Assembly: GCF_000296815.2 (NCBI RefSeq) | Contig: NC_019017.1 | Span: 87,933-151,932, forward strand | Direction: 5' to 3' | DNA: 64,000 nt | From: Fibrisoma limi BUZ 3 | GTDB lineage: Bacteria; Bacteroidota; Bacteroidia; Cytophagales; Spirosomataceae | Shown: positions 43,604 to 53,324 of the stretch, piece by piece | Position numbering within the stretch: position 1 is the first letter of the stretch | Layout: every line of letters starts with the position of its first letter | Notes under the pieces: generated by a model | Told to the model about the DNA's origin: nothing | What the model saw: the letters and a program-made list of their open reading frames with translations, nothing else | Database searches by the model: none | Program-made: the position numbers and the translations under genes

Positions 43604-44806
43604 TTAGCTGTTGGTCAATTCGGTTTTGGCTTCCAGCAGGATTCTCAAACGTCGTTCCAGATCCGGGATTGACACCAGAACGTCTTCCAGGATAGCCCGT
43701 CTATCCTCCTTAACGTCAGTTCCCTGACAATAGGCCGAGTAGCGAAGGCCCAACAGGGTACATAAATACAAGAAGTAATCTGGTACGTAGTTTGCCGAAA
43801 ACAACTCGACTAAATGCGTGCCGGGTTGACACCAAATCACGTTGGTAAACGAGGCTCCATGCGGCCCTATGATAAAGGAGGCATTGGCATAGATTGATAC
43901 CTGTTCAACTATAGACCTTGGCTTATCCTCGATTGTAACAAAGCCGAATTGTTGCAGCATCTGGATAAGTTCGTCTTCGTTGACAATCCGGCGACCACCC
44001 TGGCGACTAATATAAATTCGGCTTTGTTTAGTAGCTCCAATCGATACGCGGCCTTGAATGTGTTTCTTTAACGCCATAATATCGAGACTACTTGGATAAA
44101 CAATGTTATCAGTATTGCCCATTACACATCGTTTACTGTTAACGCTGGTGTAACGGCTATTGATTATCTGTTCATTTTTAAATCCCAACAGGGCTAAAAT
44201 ATCGTGCTCATAGGCAGTATCTAACAGCGGATAGGCAACTACTGATTCGGCAAAAACAGCGTCACCAACGGCATCTTTGATTCGGCAAAGTTTAGCCGCA
44301 ATAGTAATGATATAATCAAAATAACCCCGGTATCGAATACCCCCGTATTCTGGATTGCGGGGCCTTACTTCGTGAAAGTAATGACTCCAGGGCGCAATTA
44401 ATGTTTCGACTTCGCGGGTTTGCCGGAATCGTCTCTCAATGAATCGGCGGTAAAAATCGTGATCTATATCCGCCGATAGAATGGTGTTCTTAATTCGGAT
44501 ACTACCACAAGGCAGCTGGGCTATTTTCTGGCCCGGCTGTTCATACAACCAAACATACGTGGGCGAATACTGAGCCTCTTTAGGATGAAATAAAACCTTA
44601 TGGGCATCAACTAAATCAGTAACGGTTGGCAGGGCAAGCTGACCCCCCGGTTTATCAATGACCAGAAAAGAGCTTAAGAAAGCGTTCGTCTGCTCCCTTC
44701 TTTGAACACTGAAAGCAAATTTTTCAAGTGCCTGCTTGACGCGCGGACCGAGTACTCGTTTAATGCTCTCCTGAATAGCTTGGGGTGTGGTTAATTGATG
44801 TTTCAT
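43604..44806 (-). CDS. GT61-family glycosyltransferase
   Basis: A 400-residue protein of the DUF563/GT61 type: ARIYISRQGGRR-like region, then IIGPHGASFTNVIWCQPGTH and VELFSANYVPDYFLYLC, all hallmarks of the family. It could add sugars to the nearby exopolysaccharide. It is convergent with the synthase gene (18 bases between stops). About 380 bases upstream lies the weak site F. Confidence 0.8.
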   Translation of the reverse strand: MKHQLTTPQAIQESIKRVLGPRVKQALEKFAFSVQRREQTNAFLSSFLVIDKPGGQLALPTVTDLVDAHKVLFHPKEAQYSPTYVWLYEQPGQKIAQLPCGSIRIKNTILSADIDHDFYRRFIERRFRQTREVETLIAPWSHYFHEVRPRNPEYGGIRYRGYFDYIITIAAKLCRIKDAVGDAVFAESVVAYPLLDTAYEHDILALLGFKNEQIINSRYTSVNSKRCVMGNTDNIVYPSSLDIMALKKHIQGRVSIGATKQSRIYISRQGGRRIVNEDELIQMLQQFGFVTIEDKPRSIVEQVSIYANASFIIGPHGASFTNVIWCQPGTHLVELFSANYVPDYFLYLCTLLGLRYSAYCQGTDVKEDRRAILEDVLVSIPDLERRLRILLEAKTELTNS

Positions 44807-45264
44807 TGTTTGTTCGTAAGAGGAAGGCTCTTCCTTGGCCAGTAAACAGGGTTATCAAGTCTTGTAACATAGGATAAAGCGCCACAAACAAGAATCAATC
44901 TGTTAAACCGAATCACCAATCGGCAAGGATGCGTTGGTATTCAGTTTCATGTAATTGGTATAATTACTTTATTTTACATAGCGTATGTTTTGGTTTAACC
45001 AAATCAGGTTTTTTCTAACATTCTATACACGCTACTTTGACACTGCTTCTATTTTTTCTTCGCAGTACTCTGTGAAAGAACGAAACCTATCCAGGATTAA
45101 TAAAACAATATTTATTAAGCGTTAATGTCGGCTCTATATTGATAAACAACTATATATTTTATCGAAAATACAAAAACGTTTGGCTTGTAAAATTATAGGC
45201 AACCTTTACAAAATTTATTAGTAGCCCCAAACAGTATACTGCGTACATGGGTTAGAACGAATAC
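44807..45264. other. Long AT-rich 5' region of the GT61 gene
   Basis: About 450 bases without a supported gene. It contains copper-operator-like site F at 45185-45215. Whether GT61 transcription starts here is unknown. Confidence 0.4.
45185..45215 (-). promoter_or_regulatory. Copper-operator-like site F
   Basis: Read leftward: AATTTTGTAA and AATTTTACAA, 21 bp apart. No good -7 box at the expected place, and the next leftward start is 379 bases away. Confidence 0.45.
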
Positions 45265-45301
45265 AAACAGGCGACGTTGCTGGTTGCTTAATCGCCTGTT
45301 T
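45265..45301 (-). terminator. Terminator of the cus-like operon
   Basis: AAACAGGCGA and TCGCCTGTTT, 10-bp arms, just after the stop of the last operon gene. Confidence 0.7.
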
Positions 45302-45305
45302 TTGT

Positions 45306-47144
45306 TTATTGAATCGTTTCTTTGGTCTCTCCGCAGGTCAGCATCTGATCCCCGTAGTACGGATTACGAATAGGCTTCTTATCACTTAGCCAGTAGGCAC
45401 CCTTGTTGTTCTGGGCCATGGGGCAGAACTGCCGGTACACCGGTTTGTCGGTAACCCCAAACGCTTTCACGCTGCGGTACAGGCCATCCTCAAACTGAGC
45501 CAGGGCTGTTCGCTGCTGTTCCAAGTCACCGGACGTTTGAATTGTCTTTAACGCCTGGTTCATGGTTTGCAGATGGGTCATCCATTCCTGGTGAGCTGGC
45601 CCTTTAAGAAGCCGCATATCCACAGCATTGAGGGCCTTCTCAACCGATTGAGCTGTCCGTTTAGTCTCCACCGGATTTGAGGCCACAAACGCTTCAGTAA
45701 GCGTAAGCGAAGCCTCATAGACGCCCGTCAGTTGCTTGGTAAAAGCAACCGGGGCGATATAGCTTTTCGGTGCGGAATCTGCCACGGGCCGGTTCGCCGG
45801 TGCGGAAGGATTGCTTTCCATGGCGGGAGTTGATTTTACGCCGTCGTCTTGAACCTCCGCCGTAATTGGGTTGATGCCCTTTTTTAATATCAACTCACTA
45901 TAAAGCAAATACGCCCCCGACATGGCAACGGACTCGTCGCCGTTTAAGCCTTCCGTGATCGTCACCTGTTGATCCGTTTCGGTTCCAGTTTTCACCCGGC
46001 GGGGCTGAAACGTGGCCGTACCCGTCTGAACAAACACGACCGCGCCGTCGCCGGCCCGCACGACGGCATCGACCGGTAAGGTAAGACCACGCTGTACCCC
46101 GTGCCGCAGTAATACCCTGGCTTGCTGGCCGGGCTGAAAGCGTCCGCCCGGATTGGGCATCACGGCTCGCATCACCAGCACCTGGCTACCCGACCGGTAT
46201 TCGGGATTAATAAAGGTAACCCGTGCCGTTTGGCTCGGCCCTCCTTCATAGCCCACCACCTGGACAGGAATCCGGTCGCCGACCTTCACATGCCGGGCTT
46301 CGCCCGCGTACAATTCCGCTTCCACCCAAAGCTGACTCAGATTGACGAGCCGATATAGCAAGGCTCCTTCGCCCACATACTGTCCTTCGCTGGCGGTAAT
46401 TTCGGTGACGGTGCCACCGGCCGGGGCGACAAACGGAATGCGCGTCTGTACCTGCCGGGTTTTGGCTACCTGAGCGACCTGTTCGGCCGTCATGCCGTAA
46501 AGCCGAAGTTTCTGCTCGGCGGCCCGGCGGAACTGCTCGTAACGTGACTCCTTGAGTTCCTCAGCCTGCCGGAGGGCAAGCAAGTACTCCTGCTGCTGGG
46601 TGAGCAGCGGTTCGCTGTACATTTCGTAGAGCACCTGACCTTTGCGGATCGGCTGACCGATTTCCTTTACATACAACCGCTCAATACGGCCGGCTACGCG
46701 GCTGCTGATGACATCCGTCTGCTGCTCATCGGCGGCCAGCCGGGCGTTCAAAACAGTGCTGTTGCCGATGCTACCGGTTGATACGGACTGAACCATCACG
46801 TTGGCTAATTGCATCTGACTTGGGCTGAGCATGATTTCCGTAGCTTTTTCGCCGGTCTTAGCCACCGGTACTAAGTCCATGCTGCAAATAGGGCAGGTTC
46901 CCGGTGCGGCCTGAACGATTTGCGGGTGCATCGGGCAGGTATACGTCGTCCCACCCTCGTCGTTAGGGGCGTGGTTGTGGCCCGAATGGTCATGGTCATG
47001 GGCGGCTACCTGCGTTGAATCCTTTTTTTTCGTGGTGGCCTTCCCTCCCGATTGGCAAGCCGCATTCAGCAGCACCAGCAGGGCCCAGGAGCCGTACGCG
47101 GCCCGGCGGAGTACCGCCCACCCGGATATCCATCGTCTAATCAT
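45306..47144 (-). CDS. RND efflux adaptor with HMBD and DUF3347 domains
   Basis: A 612-residue periplasmic adaptor (CusB-like) with a lipoprotein-like signal. It begins with a His-rich stretch and a heavy-metal-binding domain (YTCPMHPQIVQAAPGTCPIC), followed by barrel-sandwich and alpha-hairpin parts, and ends in DUF3347 (FCPMAQNNKGAYWLSDKKPI then RNPYYGDQM). The DUF3347 domain resembles the free protein at 57833. It overlaps the upstream adaptor by 4 bases and is last in the operon. Confidence 0.85.
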   Translation of the reverse strand: MIRRWISGWAVLRRAAYGSWALLVLLNAACQSGGKATTKKKDSTQVAAHDHDHSGHNHAPNDEGGTTYTCPMHPQIVQAAPGTCPICSMDLVPVAKTGEKATEIMLSPSQMQLANVMVQSVSTGSIGNSTVLNARLAADEQQTDVISSRVAGRIERLYVKEIGQPIRKGQVLYEMYSEPLLTQQQEYLLALRQAEELKESRYEQFRRAAEQKLRLYGMTAEQVAQVAKTRQVQTRIPFVAPAGGTVTEITASEGQYVGEGALLYRLVNLSQLWVEAELYAGEARHVKVGDRIPVQVVGYEGGPSQTARVTFINPEYRSGSQVLVMRAVMPNPGGRFQPGQQARVLLRHGVQRGLTLPVDAVVRAGDGAVVFVQTGTATFQPRRVKTGTETDQQVTITEGLNGDESVAMSGAYLLYSELILKKGINPITAEVQDDGVKSTPAMESNPSAPANRPVADSAPKSYIAPVAFTKQLTGVYEASLTLTEAFVASNPVETKRTAQSVEKALNAVDMRLLKGPAHQEWMTHLQTMNQALKTIQTSGDLEQQRTALAQFEDGLYRSVKAFGVTDKPVYRQFCPMAQNNKGAYWLSDKKPIRNPYYGDQMLTCGETKETIQ

Positions 47145-48592
47145 GGCTGTTGCTTCGCGTTTGATACGTTGACGAAACTTTCACTATCAATTAAAAACTG
47201 TGCATTGCGGGCGACAGTCTGCCCGGGGCTTAAACCGCCCGTGATGACAACGTAGCCGTCGGCCTGGGCTCCGGTCTGGACCCGAACGGGCAGGAACGTA
47301 TTAGGGGCTTGCTGCTGCACCAAGGCTACCTGCTGATTGCCCAAATCCAGCACGGCTGAGGCTGGTAGCCAAAGGCCGTTTACACCGGGTCGCCGAAGCG
47401 TGGCGCGTACGAGTTGGCCAACCCGAATGTCCCGACTGCCCGGCAGGTAAGCCCGTATGGTCACGAATTGGCCATTGCCCTCAATGAAGGGAACTACAAA
47501 GCTTACCCGGGCTGAACGGGGCGTCTGGCCAGTCTGATCAAACGAAATGGTTAGCGCGTCACCCGGCTTAATCCCGGCCGCGTCGCGGGCGTACAAGCGG
47601 AATTCAGCCCACAACCGGCTGGAATTGACGATCCGAAACAGGGTTTGCCCCGACTGAACGTATTGGCCCTCCCGCAAAAGCAGTGAACCGCCGACCGATC
47701 CGTCACCCATGGTCGGGGTCGGCATGGAAGCCGAACGCGGCCCGAACGTAACTTCATCCGTGGTGGCCGAAGCTCCGCCACCACCCATGCCTCCGCTCAT
47801 ACCCCCGCCAGAAGCGGCACTTGGGGTCATCTCCCCCGTCGCCGGTGATTGGGCCACAGGAGCAACGGCGGACGTTTCGACGACGTAGCCATCGTAGGGA
47901 CTGTAAACGGCCAGCGAATAACTGGGCTTGCGAGTCCGCACCAACTCCTTAATTTGCTCATCGGTAACCCCCAATAGCCGAAGTTTCTGTTTGGCCGATG
48001 TAATCAACTGGGCATTATCCGCATCAGCTTCCAGTACATACAACAGTTCGCGCTGGGCCGTGACCATGTCGGGGCTGTATAGTTCAAGCAGTTTTTGCCC
48101 TTTACGAATAGATTGATATTGATACCGTACGTACAGCTTCTCTACCCGGCCACCGAACCGGGCCGGAATGGTATAGAGCCGTCGGGTATCGTAGGTAACA
48201 ATGCCATTCGCCTGTGTTTGAATGGTCTGACTACGCTGCTGAGGCTGTACTGTGCCAATGTTGGCAACGACCACTGCGTTGGTTGGTTTCAGCAGCGCTT
48301 TCAACTCCGCATCAACGGCTAAACTGTCCCCCCCCATGGACGCTTTTTTCACCAGATCCATCCCGCAAATGGGGCAGGAGCCCGGTTCGTCCTGCACAAT
48401 CTGAGGGTGCATCGGGCAGGTATATGCTGCTTCGGCTGTGGTGTGGCCATGGCCTTCATGGCCCGCTACGTTCGGATTAGCGGGTGCTGTAGACTCCTTA
48501 TTTTCCGTGCCCCGGTCACAGCCCATCAGCAGCGTAATGGCCAGCAGTCCGCCAATTGCTTTATTTCTCCAGTTCGCGTTCATAGCTAACAA
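47141..48592 (-). CDS. cusB: RND efflux adaptor with HMBD domain
   Basis: A 483-residue adaptor of the membrane-fusion family. After a lipoprotein-like signal (LLMGCDRG) it has a heavy-metal-binding domain (YTCPMHPQIVQDEPGSCPIC), a hairpin-lipoyl part (ARFGGRVEKLYVRYQYQSIR), a Gly/Met-rich insert (about residues 255-280), and the usual beta domains. It would link the RND pump to the TolC-like channel and pass copper to it. Two adaptors in tandem is unusual; they may form a mixed ring. Confidence 0.88.
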   Translation of the reverse strand: MLAMNANWRNKAIGGLLAITLLMGCDRGTENKESTAPANPNVAGHEGHGHTTAEAAYTCPMHPQIVQDEPGSCPICGMDLVKKASMGGDSLAVDAELKALLKPTNAVVVANIGTVQPQQRSQTIQTQANGIVTYDTRRLYTIPARFGGRVEKLYVRYQYQSIRKGQKLLELYSPDMVTAQRELLYVLEADADNAQLITSAKQKLRLLGVTDEQIKELVRTRKPSYSLAVYSPYDGYVVETSAVAPVAQSPATGEMTPSAASGGGMSGGMGGGGASATTDEVTFGPRSASMPTPTMGDGSVGGSLLLREGQYVQSGQTLFRIVNSSRLWAEFRLYARDAAGIKPGDALTISFDQTGQTPRSARVSFVVPFIEGNGQFVTIRAYLPGSRDIRVGQLVRATLRRPGVNGLWLPASAVLDLGNQQVALVQQQAPNTFLPVRVQTGAQADGYVVITGGLSPGQTVARNAQFLIDSESFVNVSNAKQQP

Positions 48593-49925
48593 TCATTCGG
48601 TAATAATCGCCAAGTCGCGTCAGGTAATCCATCTGCGTCATGTTCAGCGTTTCCCAGGCGTCAATCACCATGGGTAATTCCCCCTTGTTTTGCTCGTAAG
48701 CAATCAATTGGGTATCATAATTCTTACGTAGGGTGGGGATTACCCGCCGTTCATAATTGTCCAGTTGCGTTCGCATGGTCTTAATGTCGGTCAGCATCTG
48801 GGCCACCATGCCCTGGGTCTCGACGAGCATGCCTTCCCGCTCGTAGCGCATAGCTTCGATATCCAGTTGCATACCCTTGATTTCAGCTTTATACATCTGC
48901 GAGGCCCAGGGTACAATCGGAATGGAAATCATACCCATCAGGGTGAACTGCGTGGGCATCATGCTCTTCACCCCCGAGAACGGTTGCATGTGGTCGAAGC
49001 GAAGGCGGAAATCGGGACGGGCCTGGGCTTTCTGCGCTTCAATGCCCGCCTGCATACTTAAGATTTTCCGGTCCATCCGCCGAATATCTGAACGGACTGA
49101 GCCAATCTCGTCGGTCGTCGGTAAGACCTGAGTGGGTGCTGCCGGTCGATAAGTTGTATCAATACGGAATGCTTCGTTTGTCGGGCGGTTCATCAGCGTA
49201 TTCAATCCTATCTGTTTACGTGCGATCTCAGCATCGGTCATCGTGACCATGTTGTCGAGTTCGTACAACCGCCCTTCCGCCTTATACACGTTACTCAGAC
49301 TGCCCTGTTGATAAGGGTAGCGGATGTCGGCCAGCCGTTTCATCAGTTGCAGAATACGCCGGTTTTCGGCCAGCACCCCCCGCCGTTTTTCCAGCACCAG
49401 CCAATCGAAATACAACTGCTTAGCGTCGGCGCGGAGCCGGTTAAGCGTAACGCCCCGCCCCGCTTGTTCCACATCCGCTTTCGACTGCTGAAAGATTCGC
49501 GTGGCCCGCTGTTTAGCAGGGTTTGGTATATCCTGCTCAACCGAAATCATTCCGTAGCCCCGGTCTCGCTCATCCATCACCATCTGCATGGGATACGGAG
49601 CCATGAATGTACCGACGCCTACCATCGGAGCCATCCAGCTGCGCGCTCCTTCGGCGTAGGCGCGGGCCGCTGCCGCCCGGCTCCCAAAAGGTTTTAATAA
49701 GGGATTGTTCTGGTCGATACGCGCCAGTACGCTATCTAATGGGAACACGCGGTCTGGCGTGACGCGGTCTGGCGTGACCCGGTCTGGCGTGACCGCATCG
49801 GCGGACCGCCGGTCTGGCAGGCCCTGACCAAAGCCTATATGAGTCGTGAGGCAAATGAGCGCGGGCAGCAGCCGCTTAGTGCGAGGCCTCCAGGACATCC
49901 AGCTTACCAAATTTTTTAAGTTCAT
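48561..49925 (-). CDS. cusC: TolC-family outer-membrane channel
   Basis: A 454-residue outer-membrane efflux protein with a signal peptide. It has TolC-like alpha-helical repeats (ANRRILQLMKRLADIRYPYQ; DYLTRLGDYYRMIVSYEREL near the end). Close to the N-terminus it carries the pentapeptide repeat TPDRV three to four times, encoded by the 15-bp DNA repeat at 49747-49791. It overlaps the neighbouring pump gene by 50 bases and the adaptor by 32. Confidence 0.88.
   Translation of the reverse strand: MNLKNLVSWMSWRPRTKRLLPALICLTTHIGFGQGLPDRRSADAVTPDRVTPDRVTPDRVFPLDSVLARIDQNNPLLKPFGSRAAAARAYAEGARSWMAPMVGVGTFMAPYPMQMVMDERDRGYGMISVEQDIPNPAKQRATRIFQQSKADVEQAGRGVTLNRLRADAKQLYFDWLVLEKRRGVLAENRRILQLMKRLADIRYPYQQGSLSNVYKAEGRLYELDNMVTMTDAEIARKQIGLNTLMNRPTNEAFRIDTTYRPAAPTQVLPTTDEIGSVRSDIRRMDRKILSMQAGIEAQKAQARPDFRLRFDHMQPFSGVKSMMPTQFTLMGMISIPIVPWASQMYKAEIKGMQLDIEAMRYEREGMLVETQGMVAQMLTDIKTMRTQLDNYERRVIPTLRKNYDTQLIAYEQNKGELPMVIDAWETLNMTQMDYLTRLGDYYRMIVSYERELEK
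49747..49791. repeat. 15-bp tandem repeat within the TolC-like gene
   Basis: Three consecutive copies of ACGCGGTCTGGCGTG (third has one change), encoding TPDRV repeats in the mature N-terminus. A fourth partial copy is nearby. It could vary in number by slippage. Confidence 0.75.
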
Positions 49926-51816
49926 ATTCTTTTGTCATTAAAAAAATCAGGGGCGTCACTAGCAATATATGGGTCGATGAAGTTAGTACCCCTCCAATCA
50001 TAGGTAGTACAATGGGCAACATCACGTCGCTACCCACCCCACTGGCCCACAGTACCGGTACCAAGCCGAACAGGGCCACCGATACGGTCATGATCTTAGG
50101 CCGGAGCCGCTTAGCCGCGCCGTTGATGACGTACTCTTTTAACTCCTCCCGCGTAATGGTTTCGCGGGAGTTACCTCGTTTGGCGACCAATTGCTTCATG
50201 GCATCGTTGAGGTAGATGACCATGACGACGCCCGTTTCGACCGCAATACCGAACAGCGCGATAAAGCCCACGGCTACCGCTACCGACAGGTTTACCCCGT
50301 AGAAATAGACCATGTACGCCCCACCGATAAGGGCGAAGGGAATGGTAATCAGGCTCAGGAACGCTTCCCGCGCCGAACCAAACGCCAGATAGAGCGACAG
50401 AAAGATGACGACCAGCACAATCGGCGCAATCAACAGCAGCGTCTGCTGCCCCCGAATCAGGTTTTCGTACTGCCCACTCCATTCCAGAAAATAGCCGTTA
50501 GGTAGCTTCAGTTCACGTCCCACTTTGTCGATGGCTTCCTGCACGGTGCTGCCCAGATCGCGGTCGCGCACGTTGAACATCACCGCTCCGCGCAACAGGG
50601 CGTTGTCGGAGGTAATCATGGGTGGGCCATCCTCAAACTTGACGGTGGCTACCGCCGAGAGCGGAATGGTACCGAAAGCCGCCGTGGCAATCGGAATGCG
50701 CCGAATGCGCTCAATACTATTCCGATAATCCTGCGCCAGCCGCACGTTGATCGAGAATCGTCGACGCCCTTCGATGGTCTGCCCGATGGGCGAGCCGCCG
50801 ATGGCCGATTCGACCACGCCGTTCACCTCGTCCACGCTTAACCCGTAACGGCCCAGCGCGTCGCGGTTAACGTCTACTGTCAGGTATTTGCCGCCCGTGA
50901 CCGGCTCGACGTAGAGGTCTTTCACGCCCGGCACCCCGTTGAGCACCGCCTTGACCTGCTCCGAGACAGCGTAAATGCTGTCGAGCGATTGCCCGTGTAC
51001 CTTGATGCCCACGTCGGTACGGATGCCCGTAGCCAACATGTTGATCCGGTTAATGATGGGCTGCGTCCAGCCGTTGACCACCCCAGGAATCTGGAGTTTG
51101 GCGTCGAGTTCGTTGATAAGGTCTTTCTTGGTGATGCCCTTGCGCCATTCCGACTTAGGCTTGAGCATAATGATCGTTTCAATCATGCTGATGGGCGAGT
51201 TGTCCGTTGCGGTCGAAGCCCGGCCCGCCTTGCCCAATACCTTATCCACTTCCGGCACCGACTTAATCAGCTTATCCTGCACCTGCAAAATCCGCTTGGC
51301 TTCGGCGTTCGATACGTCGGGGAGCGTAACGGGCATGAATAGGATGCTTTGCTCGTCTAAAGGCGGCATAAATTCCGACCCTAAGCTCAGCAGCATGGGT
51401 ACGCTCACCGCCAGGGCCAGGATGTTGATGCCGATGGTGGTCTTGCGCCAGCGCATCACCCAGCGGATGATTGGTTCATACACCCGCTCTAACGCGCGGT
51501 TGATCGGGTTGGCGTGGTCGTCCTTGAAGCGGCCCTTCATGAACAAGGACAGCATAACCGGGGCCAGCGTAACGACCAGCAGGGCATCGACCAGCAGAAT
51601 GAACGTTTTAGTCCAGGCCAGCGGGTGAAACAGCTTGCCTTCCTGCCCGGTTAGCAGAAACACGGGCAAAAAGGAGGTGATGATGATGATGGTCGAGTAA
51701 AACACCCCCCGCGAGACCTGAATGCTGGACCGCTCGATGATGGCCAGCCGTTCTTCTTCGGGTATTTCGGTATAGTTTTTAGGGCGGTTAAACCATCCCT
51801 TACTAGTTTTCCACAT
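49876..51816 (-). CDS. CusA/CzcA-type RND pump, C-terminal part
   Basis: A 646-residue protein covering the second two-thirds of an RND heavy-metal pump, from TM5 onward: GVFYSTIIIITSFLPVFLLT, GQEGKLFHPLAWTKTF, GSEFMPPLDEQSILFMPVTL and RINMLATGIRTDVGIKVHG. It ends in ILLVTPLIFLMTKEYELKK. In intact homologues this continues directly from the 51819-53207 gene. The Met of the CusA RIDMLSTG motif is kept, but the other two copper-relay Met positions are replaced. The two genes are separated by a stop and 2 bases, in different frames. Confidence 0.85.
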   Translation of the reverse strand: MWKTSKGWFNRPKNYTEIPEEERLAIIERSSIQVSRGVFYSTIIIITSFLPVFLLTGQEGKLFHPLAWTKTFILLVDALLVVTLAPVMLSLFMKGRFKDDHANPINRALERVYEPIIRWVMRWRKTTIGINILALAVSVPMLLSLGSEFMPPLDEQSILFMPVTLPDVSNAEAKRILQVQDKLIKSVPEVDKVLGKAGRASTATDNSPISMIETIIMLKPKSEWRKGITKKDLINELDAKLQIPGVVNGWTQPIINRINMLATGIRTDVGIKVHGQSLDSIYAVSEQVKAVLNGVPGVKDLYVEPVTGGKYLTVDVNRDALGRYGLSVDEVNGVVESAIGGSPIGQTIEGRRRFSINVRLAQDYRNSIERIRRIPIATAAFGTIPLSAVATVKFEDGPPMITSDNALLRGAVMFNVRDRDLGSTVQEAIDKVGRELKLPNGYFLEWSGQYENLIRGQQTLLLIAPIVLVVIFLSLYLAFGSAREAFLSLITIPFALIGGAYMVYFYGVNLSVAVAVGFIALFGIAVETGVVMVIYLNDAMKQLVAKRGNSRETITREELKEYVINGAAKRLRPKIMTVSVALFGLVPVLWASGVGSDVMLPIVLPMIGGVLTSSTHILLVTPLIFLMTKEYELKKFGKLDVLEASH

Positions 51817-51818
51817 GA

Positions 51819-53207
51819 TTATAGGCGGGTTTGTGGAACAGGTTTTGCCTGTCCGTTTTGTCCGTTTACACCCGTTACAGAACCGTTCTGCTGATCGTTA
51901 GCGCTTACGGCTCCATGGCTCGAACCCCTCGTCTGAGCGGTTAATTCGGCCTGCCGTACCGCCAGATTCTTGTAGGCGTTCTCGGCCATGATGATGCCAT
52001 TATCGACGATCACGCCAATGGCCAGGGCAATGCCCGTCAGCGACATGATGTTGGAAGAAATGTCGAAGGCGTTGAGCAGGATGAAGCTCGTGGCGATGGT
52101 AATGGGTATCTGAATGATGATGCTGACGGCTGAACGCCAATGCAACAGAAAGATAATCACCACCAGTGAGACGACAACCATCTCTTCGATCAACGTGTGC
52201 TGAATGGACGCCACCGACTCCTGAATCAGCCCGCTGCGGTCATAAACAAGGTTGAACTTCATACCTTCGGGCAGGCCTCTGGCCACCTCTTCCATTTTCT
52301 TTTTGACGTTGCCAATCACTTCGTCGGCGTTCTCCCCGTAGCGCATGACGACAATGCCCCCAACGGCCTCCCCTTGCCCGTTGAGGTCAAAGATGCCCAG
52401 GCGAGTCTCCCCCGTCATCTGGACGGTGGCCACGTCGGCCACGCGCACGGGTACGCTATTCAACGTCTTCAGCGGAATGTTCTGAATCTGCTCGACGGAT
52501 TGCAGGTAGCCCGTTGTTTTGATGATGTAGCCGATGCCGCTGAGTTCGAACTTGCGCCCCCCGGCTTCGTTGTTATTGGCGCGGATCGCCCCAATGACCT
52601 GCGGCACCGAGAGCCCATAATACGTGAGCTTGTTGGGGTCAAGCGTCACCTGGTACTGCTTTTGAAACCCGCCGAATGACGCAATTTCAGCTACGCCGGG
52701 TACGTTTTGGAGGCCAAACTTAACGTACCAGTCCTGCACGGCCCGCTGCTCACCGAGATCCATGCCGGGCGCGTCGAGTGTGTACCAGAGAATATGCCCC
52801 ACGCCGGTTCCGTCGGGGCCGAGCGTGGGCGATACGCCACCCGGCAGCAACCGGGCTGCGTAGTTCAATCGCTCCAGTACCCGCTCGCGAGCCCAGTACA
52901 CCTCCGTGTCGTCATTGAAGATGACGTAGACGAAACTCATGCCGAACATCGACGTGCCCCGTACGTACTTCACCTGGGGCAGCCCCTGAAGGTTCGTCAC
53001 CAGCGGGTAGGTGATCTGGTCTTCGATGAGCTGCGGGGAGCGGCCCATCCACTCGGTAAAGACGATCACCTGATTCTCCGACAGGTCGGGAATCGCGTCG
53101 ATCTTGCTGGTTTGAACGGAGTAAACACCCCAACCGAAGAGGCCAGCGGCAATCATCAGAACCAGAAACCGGTTTCGAATTGAAAATTTGATGAGAGACT
53201 CAATCAT
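51819..53207 (-). CDS. CusA/CzcA-type RND pump, N-terminal part
   Basis: A 462-residue protein covering the first third of an RND metal pump: SKIDAIPDLSENQVIVFTEW, the porter domain, then TMs with SLTGIALAIGVIVDNGIIMA and AENAYKNLA. It then continues into about 45 polar residues (LTAQTRGSSHGAVSANDQQN, a Ser/Gly/Asn-rich tail) and ends. I chose the start at 53207 (MIESLIKFSIRN), where homologues begin; 53297 adds 30 unrelated residues. It may work only together with the next gene. Confidence 0.85.
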   Translation of the reverse strand: MIESLIKFSIRNRFLVLMIAAGLFGWGVYSVQTSKIDAIPDLSENQVIVFTEWMGRSPQLIEDQITYPLVTNLQGLPQVKYVRGTSMFGMSFVYVIFNDDTEVYWARERVLERLNYAARLLPGGVSPTLGPDGTGVGHILWYTLDAPGMDLGEQRAVQDWYVKFGLQNVPGVAEIASFGGFQKQYQVTLDPNKLTYYGLSVPQVIGAIRANNNEAGGRKFELSGIGYIIKTTGYLQSVEQIQNIPLKTLNSVPVRVADVATVQMTGETRLGIFDLNGQGEAVGGIVVMRYGENADEVIGNVKKKMEEVARGLPEGMKFNLVYDRSGLIQESVASIQHTLIEEMVVVSLVVIIFLLHWRSAVSIIIQIPITIATSFILLNAFDISSNIMSLTGIALAIGVIVDNGIIMAENAYKNLAVRQAELTAQTRGSSHGAVSANDQQNGSVTGVNGQNGQAKPVPQTRL

Positions 53208-53324
53208 CAGAATACGTTTTATAAAGTATTGATTAGTCGCGTATAGTATAGAACCGATCAACCAGTCAAACAGCTTGATAACGCCGTCACTGGTCAAGTT
53301 TTAAATCAAAAAGAGATAGGGTAA

